From contig NZ_QUMQ01000001.1 in NCBI RefSeq assembly GCF_003387075.1, positions 1,488,001 through 1,552,000 on the forward strand: DNA of 64,000 nt. Reading direction: 5' to 3'. Positions 57,103 through 64,000 of the stretch are shown in pieces. The first letter of the stretch is position 1, and every line of letters starts with the position of its first letter. The position numbers and the translations under genes are program-made. The notes below the pieces were generated by a model. It was given only the letters and a program-made list of their open reading frames with translations. It searched no databases and was not told where the DNA came from. This stretch comes from Asanoa ferruginea. GTDB lineage: Bacteria; Actinomycetota; Actinomycetes; Mycobacteriales; Micromonosporaceae.

Positions 57103-58563
57103 ATGAGCACGAGCAGCGTCGGTGAGAACAAGAAATCGGGCACGGTCCAGGGCTCGGGCCTGGCGGAGATTGTCGATGCCCTGAAGGTCGGGCCCTTCCG
57201 GCGTCTCTTCCTCGTGCTCGGGCTCTCGGCCCTGGGCGACTGGCTCGGCCTGCTGGCCGGCGCGGCGTTCGCGTCGTCGCAGGTCTCGGGTGCCACGGCC
57301 AAGGGCGCCGCGTTCGGCTCCGTGATCGCCGTGCAACTGCTGCCGGCGTTCATCCTCGGCCCGCTCTCCGGCGTGATCGCCGACCGCTTCGACCGCCGCT
57401 ACACGATGGTCGTCTCCGACATCATCCGGTTCGTGTTGTTCGCGTCGATCCCGATCGTCGGTTTCATCGTCGACAGCTCGGTCAAGGTCGTCACCTGGGC
57501 GGCCATCGCGCTGTTCCTGGCACAGTGCGCGGCCCAGATCTGGACACCGGCGAAGGAAGCGGCGGTGCCCAACCTGCTGCCCCGTTCCCGGTTGGAAGCG
57601 GCCAACCAGCTCACGCTGGCGACCACCTATGGCATCACGCCGATCTTCGCCGCGCTGATCTTCAGTGGGATGGCCCGGCTGCCCCGCCCCGGCAACGTCG
57701 GGCCGGCCGACTACGCACTGCTGTTCGACGCGCTGACGTTCCTCGCCTCGGCGATCGTGGTGCAGTTCTTCGCGAAGGAGATGTCGGGCCGCACGGCCCG
57801 GCCACCCAAGCAACCGGTCGACGAGGAGGGCCACCACCACGTCCCGGGCCGGGGGGTGATGCGCGACCTGGTCGACGGCGGGAAGTTCATCGCCAAGACC
57901 CGGCTGGTCCGGGGCATCGTGGTCGGCGTGCTGGGCGCGTTCGCCGGCGCCGGGGTGGTGATCGGCACCGCCAACTTCTACGCCGGCGCGCTGGGCGGCG
58001 GCGAGGCCACGTTCGGCATCCTGTTCGCCGCGATCTTCGCCGGGTTCGGCGTCGGCATCGCGGGCGGCCCGGCGCTGGTCGGCACGCTCTCCCGGCGCCG
58101 CTGGTTCGCGCTGTCGATCATGCTCGCCGGCGTCGCGGTGATCGGGCTGTCCGCCGCGCCCCGGCTGTCGCTGGCGATCCTCGGCGCGGCGATCACCGGC
58201 GCCGCGTCCGGCATGGCCTTCCTCTCCGGCCTCACCCTGGTCGGCGGCGACATCTCCGACGACGTACGCGGCCGGGTGGTCGCCTTCATCCAGTCGGCCG
58301 TGCGGATCACCCTGCTGCTCGCGATCGCCCTGTCCAGCGTGATCGTCGGCCTGGGCGCGTCCCGGGAACTGCACATCGGCGGGCTCGAGGTGCACCTGTC
58401 CACCACCCGGCTGCTGCTGTTCGTTGTCGGCGTCGCCGGCATCGGGGTCGGCATCCTCTCGTTCCGGCAGATCGACGACCGCCCCGGCGTGCCCGTGTGG
58501 CGCGACATCGTGCGCGGTGTCCGGCGCCGGCCGCTCTCCGACACGGCCAAGAAGCGCCCCTGA
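57103..58563 (+). CDS. MFS transporter
   Basis: 486 residues, about twelve helices. FLVLGLSALGDWLGLLAGAA in helix 1, GPLSGVIADRFDRRYTMVVS with the MFS loop 2-3 motif (GxLADRxxRR), IWTPAKEAAVPNLLPRSRLE, then a hydrophilic His-containing central loop (EEGHHHVPGRG) before helices 7-12. It resembles the MFS_3 (enterobactin exporter-like) group; substrate unknown. The stop is 3 bp before the APC gene start, so the two are one operon. Confidence 0.9.
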   Translation: MSTSSVGENKKSGTVQGSGLAEIVDALKVGPFRRLFLVLGLSALGDWLGLLAGAAFASSQVSGATAKGAAFGSVIAVQLLPAFILGPLSGVIADRFDRRYTMVVSDIIRFVLFASIPIVGFIVDSSVKVVTWAAIALFLAQCAAQIWTPAKEAAVPNLLPRSRLEAANQLTLATTYGITPIFAALIFSGMARLPRPGNVGPADYALLFDALTFLASAIVVQFFAKEMSGRTARPPKQPVDEEGHHHVPGRGVMRDLVDGGKFIAKTRLVRGIVVGVLGAFAGAGVVIGTANFYAGALGGGEATFGILFAAIFAGFGVGIAGGPALVGTLSRRRWFALSIMLAGVAVIGLSAAPRLSLAILGAAITGAASGMAFLSGLTLVGGDISDDVRGRVVAFIQSAVRITLLLAIALSSVIVGLGASRELHIGGLEVHLSTTRLLLFVVGVAGIGVGILSFRQIDDRPGVPVWRDIVRGVRRRPLSDTAKKRP

Positions 58564-58566
58564 GCC

Positions 58567-60525
58567 GTGACCATTTCGCCCGAGGCCCCGGCACCGCAGA
58601 ACCGCTTCACCGAGTGGTTCCTGCGCGGAGCCTCGCACCCGACACTGCGGCCGCAGGGTCCGTTCACCCGCCCCGCGGCCACCACCGAGCGCCGGCACAG
58701 TTGGTGGCGGGTGATGTGCCTGACCGGTCTCGACTACTTCTCCACGCTGGGCTATCAGCCGGGCATCGCCGCGCTGGCCGCGGGCGTGCTGGCACCGCTG
58801 GCGACCATCGTGCTCGTGCTGGTCACGCTGCTCGGCGCGCTGCCGGTCTACCGGCGGGTGGCCCGGGAGAGCCCGCACGGCTCCGGCTCCATCGCGATGC
58901 TGAGCAAGCTGCTGTCCTTCTGGGAGGGCAAGCTGGTCGTGCTGGTGCTGCTCGGCTTCGCGGCCACCGACTTCATCATCACGATGACCCTCTCGGCGGC
59001 CGACGCGACCGCGCACATCCAGGAGAACCCGTTCTGGCCGGACTCCCTGGGCAACCACCAGGTGCTGATCACCCTGGTGCTGCTGGCGCTGCTCTGCGCG
59101 GTGTTCCTGAAAGGCTTCGCCGAGGCGATCAACATCGCGGTCGTGCTGGTCGCCGTCTACCTGGCGCTCAACGCGGTGGTGATGGTCGACGGCCTGATCC
59201 GGGTGATCACCCACCCGACGCTGACCAGCGACTGGTGGACGGCGCTGACCACGATGCACGGCAGCCCGATCGCGCTGATCGGGATGTCGGTGATCATCTT
59301 CCCGAAGCTCGCCCTGGGCCTGTCCGGCTTCGAGACCGGCGTCGCGGTGATGCCACACATCAAGGGCGCGCCGGGCGACACCGAGGAGCGCCCCGAGGGG
59401 CGGATCCGCGGCGCGCACAAGTTGCTCACCACCGCCGCGATCACCATGAGCTGCTTCCTGATCTCCAGCAGCATCGTGACCACCGTGTTGATCCCGGCAC
59501 CCGAGTTCGATCCCGGCGGCGCGGCCAACGGGCGGGCGCTGGCCTTCCTCGCGCACGAGAACCTCGGCGCGATGTTCGGCACCGTGTACGACGTCTCGAC
59601 CATCACCATCCTCTGGTTCGCCGGCGCCTCCGCGATGGCCGGCCTGCTCAACCTGGTGCCCCGCTACCTGCCCCGGTTCGGAATGGCGCCCTACTGGGCC
59701 AGCGCGGTCCGCCCGCTGGTCGTCGTCTTCACCGCGATCGCCTTCTTCATCACCTGGCTGTTCAACGCCGACGTGACCGCGCAGGGCGGCGCGTACGCCA
59801 CCGGTGTTCTGGTTTTGATCACCTCGGCGGCCATCGCCGTGACACTCTCGAGCCGGCGGCACCGCCAGCAAAAACAGACGATCGCGTTCGGTGTGATCGC
59901 GCTGGTCTTCATCTACACCACCGTCGACAACGTCATCGAACGCCCGGACGGCGTCAAGATCGCAGGGAGCTTCATCGGCGCCATGATCATCGTTTCCATC
60001 CTGTCCCGGCTCCGCCGGGCGTTCGAGTTGCGGTTCACCAGCGTCCAGTTCGACGAGATAGGCCAACAGCTCCTCGAAGACTGCAAGGGCACGGTGGTCC
60101 GGATCATCGCCAACCATCCCGACGCGCTCGACGCCAAGGAATACCGGGAAAAGCTGAAACGGATCGTCGACGAAGACGTGCTGCCCGACGTGCACGACGT
60201 GATGTTCGCCGAGGTGACCATCACCGACCCGTCCGACTTCGAGTCGGACCTACAGGTGCGCGGCGAGATCCGGCACGGCCGCTACCGGGTGTTCACGATG
60301 GCCAGCCCCAACGTGGCGACGGCGCTGGCCGCCCTGCTCCTGGAGATCCAGGCGACGACCGGCCAGCGGCCGCACATCTATTTCGAGTGGACGGAGGGCA
60401 ACCCGGCCTCGAACTTCCTGCGCTATCTCGCCTTCGGCCAGGGCGAGGTCGCGCCGGTGACCCGCGAGATCCTCCGCGAGCAGGAACCCGACCGGATGAA
60501 GCGGCCGCACGTGCACGTGGGTTAA
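58567..60525 (+). CDS. APC-superfamily permease with cytoplasmic C-terminal domain
   Basis: 652 residues from GTG 58567. [20 protein letters not shown] in helix 1, then about twelve helices ([53 protein letters not shown]) to about residue 485. The ~165-residue C-terminal tail ([56 protein letters not shown]) is soluble. The GxDYFSTxGYxP start marks an actinobacterial amino-acid/cation permease group. Substrate unknown. Overlaps the convergent metallopeptidase stop by 4 bp. Confidence 0.88.
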   Translation: MTISPEAPAPQNRFTEWFLRGASHPTLRPQGPFTRPAATTERRHSWWRVMCLTGLDYFSTLGYQPGIAALAAGVLAPLATIVLVLVTLLGALPVYRRVARESPHGSGSIAMLSKLLSFWEGKLVVLVLLGFAATDFIITMTLSAADATAHIQENPFWPDSLGNHQVLITLVLLALLCAVFLKGFAEAINIAVVLVAVYLALNAVVMVDGLIRVITHPTLTSDWWTALTTMHGSPIALIGMSVIIFPKLALGLSGFETGVAVMPHIKGAPGDTEERPEGRIRGAHKLLTTAAITMSCFLISSSIVTTVLIPAPEFDPGGAANGRALAFLAHENLGAMFGTVYDVSTITILWFAGASAMAGLLNLVPRYLPRFGMAPYWASAVRPLVVVFTAIAFFITWLFNADVTAQGGAYATGVLVLITSAAIAVTLSSRRHRQQKQTIAFGVIALVFIYTTVDNVIERPDGVKIAGSFIGAMIIVSILSRLRRAFELRFTSVQFDEIGQQLLEDCKGTVVRIIANHPDALDAKEYREKLKRIVDEDVLPDVHDVMFAEVTITDPSDFESDLQVRGEIRHGRYRVFTMASPNVATALAALLLEIQATTGQRPHIYFEWTEGNPASNFLRYLAFGQGEVAPVTREILREQEPDRMKRPHVHVG

Positions 60526-62345
60526 ACCCCGAGCTTTTGCTTCGTGTACGTGAAGCAGCGCTTGCTGACCGTTGGCCAGGGCACGCCGAGATACTGATCG
60601 GAGACCACCGAGACCGCACGGCCCTCGCGCAGCAGTTGGTCGACGAGATTCATCAGCTTCTTCTGGCCAAATTGCGCCGCGATGCAACTCGTGGCGTAGT
60701 AGCCCAGGCCATAAGCGGCGTCGATCTGCCAGTCGGGTGCGTCGTCGTCGGGGACCAGTTTCTCCAGGTTGCCCTTGAACTTGCGCTCCCGGATCAACCG
60801 CCGCGACGACTGCTTGCGGTCGTAGTTGGCCATTCCGCGCTTGTCCCACTCGATATATTCCGCGATGCCCTCGGTCAGCCACCAGTCGGCATCGGTGTCC
60901 GCGTGATACTCGCGGCCGGCCAGGGTCGCCACGTGACCCATCTCGTGCTTCAGCACCGACTCGGCGTAGGAGTTGGTCAGGTCCTCCAGCCGCAGCACGA
61001 TGTCGGAACGCGTGCGGGTGGCCGCCGTGGTGAAGCCGACCGCCCACTCCTCCGAGCCGCCGAACCACTTCTTCCACTCGGCCGGGCCGGCCAGGTAGAC
61101 GATGTAGCGGTCCGGCTTCGCGCCGAGCACGTATTTGTCGGCGGTCCGCGCGGCCCGCTCGGCGATCGGCAGATAGGCCCGGGCCTTGGCCGCGTAGGAC
61201 TTCGGCGCCGCCACGACGGCTCGCGAGCCGACGACGGCGGTCAGCGTGCTCACTTCCCACGGCTGCGGGCCGTTGTCGTCGGCCGTCATCGCGGAGATTT
61301 TGGTCATCCGGTAGCCGGCGGCCGAGTCGCGCCACACCGTGTCGAAGACGACGGTCGACGGCGCACAGGTGGCAACGGCGAAGCAGTGCGCCATGCCGAT
61401 CCGCACGCTCCACTCGCTGAACCCGCGGACCTTCTTCTCGTTGAAGGGACCGCTGTTGACCGACAGGTCGAAGCCGGAGACCTTCATCGCGCGCAGCGAA
61501 CGGAAGCGGCGGTCGAGTTCGGCGCGGACCTTCTTGTCTGCGGCGGGCTTGACGAACGCGCCCAGGTTGCCGTCGCGCATGCCCTTGGTCATGGTGGCCA
61601 GGCTCGTCCGGATCTGGTCGAGGGCCCAGGAGAACCGGACGCTTTCCGGGTCGCCCGGCTTCGGCGACGGCGGCGGGCCGGTCGGTGCGGCGCTCGCTGG
61701 GGTCGCGCTGGTCGCGGGTGCGGCCGCGGTCGCCGAGGGAGCGGGCTCGTCCGACGTGAGCACGACGACCGCCGGCACACCGCACAGCAGCGCGACGAAC
61801 GCGACCACCAGGCTGACGATGAGCCCGCGCCGCCGCGGCGGCGCGGCCAACTCGGCCGGGGTCAGCGCCGGCATCGGCTCCAGCGAGCCGGGCTGCTCGG
61901 CGTTCGGCGGCGCCGGATCGGTCGCGGGCGGCTGCTCAGCGGCTGGCGGCGCCGGATGGGCCGTGGACGGTTGCTCGGCAGCCGGCGCCGGATCGACCGC
62001 GAGCGGCTGCTCGGCGGCCGGCGCCGGATCGACCGTGGGCCCCTGCTGGTCGGCCAGCGCCGGATCGGCTGCAGGCTGCCCGGCGGCTGGCGCCGGATCG
62101 GCTGCAGGCTGCCCGGCGGCTGGCGCCGGATCGACCGCGAGCGCCGGATCGACCGCGAGCACCGGATCGGCCGCAGGCGGCGGCTCGACCGCAGGCGCCG
62201 GATCGACCGCGGGCGCCGGGTCGACCGCGAGCGGCTCGTCGGCTGGCGCGGGGTCGGCTGCGGGTGGCTGCTCGGTGGCTTTCGCCGGATCGGCTGCGGG
62301 TGGCTGCTCTTCGGTCTTGCTTGGATCGACATCCCCGTATGGCAC
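60522..62345 (-). CDS. Membrane-anchored HEMGH metallopeptidase-like protein, repeat-rich N-terminus
   Basis: 607 residues from GTG 62345. Residues 1-165 are a cytoplasmic Pro/Ala/Asp-rich tail of repeats ([18 protein letters not shown] type). One helix (about 178-197, [20 protein letters not shown]) then anchors an outer domain. A gluzincin-type zinc site is seen: [20 protein letters not shown] (HExxH) and [13 protein letters not shown] with the downstream Glu. [20 protein letters not shown] and [15 protein letters not shown] are strongly shared with the next paralogue. Substrate unknown. Leaderless: TAGCGT 8 nt before GTG. Confidence 0.85.
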   Translation of the reverse strand: MPYGDVDPSKTEEQPPAADPAKATEQPPAADPAPADEPLAVDPAPAVDPAPAVEPPPAADPVLAVDPALAVDPAPAAGQPAADPAPAAGQPAADPALADQQGPTVDPAPAAEQPLAVDPAPAAEQPSTAHPAPPAAEQPPATDPAPPNAEQPGSLEPMPALTPAELAAPPRRRGLIVSLVVAFVALLCGVPAVVVLTSDEPAPSATAAAPATSATPASAAPTGPPPSPKPGDPESVRFSWALDQIRTSLATMTKGMRDGNLGAFVKPAADKKVRAELDRRFRSLRAMKVSGFDLSVNSGPFNEKKVRGFSEWSVRIGMAHCFAVATCAPSTVVFDTVWRDSAAGYRMTKISAMTADDNGPQPWEVSTLTAVVGSRAVVAAPKSYAAKARAYLPIAERAARTADKYVLGAKPDRYIVYLAGPAEWKKWFGGSEEWAVGFTTAATRTRSDIVLRLEDLTNSYAESVLKHEMGHVATLAGREYHADTDADWWLTEGIAEYIEWDKRGMANYDRKQSSRRLIRERKFKGNLEKLVPDDDAPDWQIDAAYGLGYYATSCIAAQFGQKKLMNLVDQLLREGRAVSVVSDQYLGVPWPTVSKRCFTYTKQKLGV

Positions 62346-62353
62346 GATCGGAC

Positions 62354-62359
62354 ACGCTA
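62354..62359 (-). promoter_or_regulatory. -10 box of leaderless metallopeptidase gene 1
   Basis: TAGCGT, 8 nt before GTG 62345, embedded in GTAGCGTGTC as at the paralogue. Confidence 0.55.
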
Positions 62360-62401
62360 CGGTTCGCGCGCCCGTAAATGATCATCCTTTCGGGTGGGAC
62401 G

Positions 62402-63832
62402 CTAGCTGCCGACTTTCTGCTTGGTGTAGGCGAGGCAACGCTTGGTGACCGTCGACCACTCCGCCTTCAGGATCTGCGGAGCCGCCACCTCCGACGGGCG
62501 GCCGGCGCGCAACACCTCATTGGCGAAGTCCATCAGCTTGGCGTGGCCGAACTGGTCGGAGATGCAACTCGTGGCGTAGAAGCCCAGGCCGTAGGCGCCG
62601 TCGATCTGCCAGTCGGCGGCGTTGTCGGCCGGCACCAACTTCTCCAGGTTGCCGGTGAACCTCTTCTCCCGCAGCAACCGCCGCGCCGACTGCTGCCGGT
62701 CGTAGCCGGCGATGCCGCGCCCGTCCCACTCGATGTATTCGGCGATGCCCTCGGTCAGCCACCAGTTCTCGCCGTAGTAGTCGCGGTATTCCCGGCCGGC
62801 CAGCGTGGCCACGTGGCCCATCTCGTGCTTCATCACCTCTTCGGCGTAGCCGCCGTCGATCTCCTCCATCCGCAGCACGATGTCGGAGCGGTGCTCGGTC
62901 GCCGGCGTGGCGAAGCCGACCGCCCAGTCCTGCGAGCCGCCGAACCATTTCTTCCACTCCGACGGCCCGGCCAGGTAGATCAGATAGCGATTGGGCTTCT
63001 CGCCGAGCACGTATTTGTCGGCGATCTTCGCCGCCCGCTCGGCGGCCGGCAGGAACGCCCGCGCCTGGGCGGCATACTGCTTGGGCGCGGCGACCACCGC
63101 GCGCGAGCCGACCGCCGCGGTCAGCAGGCTGACCTCCCACGGGTGTGGGCCGTTGTCGTCGGCCTTGATGGTCGCCAGCTTCACCATGCGATAGCCGGCG
63201 GGCGAGTCACGCCAGGTCGAATCGACCACGACGGAGTCGGGTTCGCAGCCGGTGACGACGAAACAGTGCCGGATCTGCAGGCTGACCCCCCACTCGCTGA
63301 ACCCGCCGACTTTCTTCTCGTTGAACGGGCCACTGTCGATGGTCATCTCGAACTCGGCGATCCGCATCGCCCGCAGCGAACGAAACCGACGATCAAGCTC
63401 CGCGCGTACGTTCTTGTCGGCACCGGCCGCCACGAACGCCGCCTGGTCGCCGGTCTTCATCGCCTTGGTCATGCCGGCGAGGGTGGCCTTGATCTGCGCG
63501 GCGGCCCAGGCATAGCGGACGCCGTCGGGGTCGCCGGCCTTGGGCGACGGCGGCGGGCCGGTGGGCGAGGCGCCCGCGCTCGCCGCCGGGGTGGCCGCGG
63601 TCGCGGTCGGCGTCGGTGATCCCGAAGTGAGCACGATGACCGCGGGCACCGCGAGCAGCAACACGACCAGCGCGACCAGCGAGCCGACGAGCAGCCCACG
63701 CTTGCGGCGTGGCGGGGGCTCGATCGATGCGAGCCCAACCGGCGCGGGCTCGACCGCCGGTGACATCGGCTCAGCGGGCGGAACCGCGGCCACGTCGTTG
63801 GTTTTGGTCGGATCGACATCCCCGTATGCCAC
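62402..63832 (-). CDS. Membrane-anchored HEMGH metallopeptidase-like protein, paralogue
   Basis: 476 residues from GTG 63832. Same order as the adjacent gene but with a short cytoplasmic tail (about 43 residues instead of 165): membrane helix LLVGSLVALVVLLLAVPAVI, Ser/Thr/Pro linker, then the outer domain with [20 protein letters not shown] and [41 protein letters not shown] and a final KRCLAYTKQKVGS are nearly identical to the paralogue. Predicted zinc peptidase acting outside the membrane; tandem duplication. Leaderless start like its neighbour. Confidence 0.85.
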   Translation of the reverse strand: MAYGDVDPTKTNDVAAVPPAEPMSPAVEPAPVGLASIEPPPRRKRGLLVGSLVALVVLLLAVPAVIVLTSGSPTPTATAATPAASAGASPTGPPPSPKAGDPDGVRYAWAAAQIKATLAGMTKAMKTGDQAAFVAAGADKNVRAELDRRFRSLRAMRIAEFEMTIDSGPFNEKKVGGFSEWGVSLQIRHCFVVTGCEPDSVVVDSTWRDSPAGYRMVKLATIKADDNGPHPWEVSLLTAAVGSRAVVAAPKQYAAQARAFLPAAERAAKIADKYVLGEKPNRYLIYLAGPSEWKKWFGGSQDWAVGFATPATEHRSDIVLRMEEIDGGYAEEVMKHEMGHVATLAGREYRDYYGENWWLTEGIAEYIEWDGRGIAGYDRQQSARRLLREKRFTGNLEKLVPADNAADWQIDGAYGLGFYATSCISDQFGHAKLMDFANEVLRAGRPSEVAAPQILKAEWSTVTKRCLAYTKQKVGS

Positions 63833-63840
63833 GTCCCGAC

Positions 63841-63846
63841 ACGCTA
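63841..63846 (-). promoter_or_regulatory. -10 box of leaderless metallopeptidase gene 2
   Basis: TAGCGT, 8 nt before GTG 63832, in the same GTAGCGTGTC context as the paralogue. Confidence 0.55.
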
Positions 63847-63894
63847 CTTCCCGCGCGCTCGTAAAAGTGATGGCCCGTTCGGATCGACCGGAGC

Positions 63895-63900
63895 GACAAT
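63895..63900 (+). promoter_or_regulatory. -10-like box of kptA
   Basis: GACAAT, 6 nt before GTG 63907; weaker match than the other leaderless promoters. Confidence 0.3.
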
Positions 63901-63906
63901 GGCCGC

Positions 63907-64000
63907 GTGGACGACGATCTGGTGCGGGTCAGCAAGCGCCTCTCCCTGGTGCTGCGACACCGCCCGGCCAACATCGGGGTGACGCTCGACCCGCACGGCT
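63907..64000 (+). CDS. kptA: RNA 2'-phosphotransferase (Tpt1/KptA), N-terminal part
   Basis: Runs off the right edge. The 31 visible codons from GTG 63907 read VDDDLVRVSKRLSLVLRHRP then ANIGVTLDPHG, matching the conserved KptA/Tpt1 opening (LSKxLSxxLRHxPxxxGLxLDxxG), where Arg and His belong to the active site. The enzyme moves an internal 2'-phosphate from RNA to NAD+, forming ADP-ribose 1''-2'' cyclic phosphate. Divergent from the metallopeptidase paralogues. Confidence 0.88.
   Translation, partial: MDDDLVRVSKRLSLVLRHRPANIGVTLDPHG

Noticed and set aside
56032-60195. 1387-codon minus-strand open frame
   Set aside because: It is a shadow of the MFS, APC and ArsR genes; the composition (Gly, Arg, Asp, His, Gln) is that of a GC-rich antisense frame.
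57525-62381. 1618-codon plus-strand open frame
   Set aside because: It crosses two well-identified genes in the wrong frame and the antisense of a third; low-complexity Arg/Gly-rich translation.

Overview
The window is very GC-rich DNA with GTG/TTG starts, strong third-position GC bias, ATGA/GTGA stop-start overlaps and many leaderless promoters (TAnnnT 6-8 nt before the start codon). Gene content (WXG100/T7SS-type proteins, RskA-type anti-sigma factor, NicO transporter, Tat-exported phosphatases, CBM2 and GH87 enzymes, LAL regulator) points to a filamentous actinomycete chromosome, probably Micromonosporaceae. The family is an inference from gene style, not from a search. I see no phage, IS element or CRISPR array.

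Layout. 1-2740: SRPBCC protein (partial), DUF1579-like protein, an ECF sigma factor with a membrane partner, and a methyltransferase whose 3' end runs antisense through a tRNA-Arg(CCU) gene. 2829-6460: cation exchanger and a five-gene T7SS-like toxin operon (YbaB-like, WXG100, WXG-like N-domain, separate toxin-like domain, putative immunity protein). 6546-15535: phospholipase C, SDR/MerR divergon, secreted RILDTR-repeat protein, DUF488, MarR, zinc ribbon, GH87-like glycanase. 15738-21420: two-component system, ahcY preceded by what looks like an SAH riboswitch, and a caspase-EAL fusion. 21838-27760: DUF4331, TPR and NicO genes followed by a SigK-like sigma factor and RskA-like anti-sigma factor. 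27761-29502: HAD phosphatase, then a gene-poor lower-GC stretch with one tiny hydrophobic ORF.

29503-46566 is a catabolic island: HisD-like dehydrogenase, PIG-L protein, fold-type III PLP enzyme, amidohydrolase, N-acyl-D-amino-acid deacylase, RidA, IclR regulator, Dpp-type ABC importer, FAH-family hydrolase, two Gfo/Idh oxidoreductases and a GSA-type aminotransferase. Four TGGAA-N5-TTCCA-like palindromes lie in front of its transcription units and match the known IclR operator form, so the island looks like one local regulon, perhaps for uptake and breakdown of an acylated D-amino acid or small peptide.

46621-64000: secreted PQQ-type sugar dehydrogenase with CBM2, alpha/beta hydrolase, LAL regulator, PhoX phosphatase, RbsD/FucU protein, HSL-type esterase, DinB-like protein, ArsR regulator, MFS and APC transporters, two tandem paralogous membrane-anchored HEMGH metallopeptidases with matching leaderless promoters, and the start of kptA.

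Most novel-looking items: the caspase-EAL fusion, the split T7SS toxin module, the SAH-type riboswitch before ahcY, the IclR-boxed catabolic island, and a 63-bp minisatellite inside a PLP enzyme gene.
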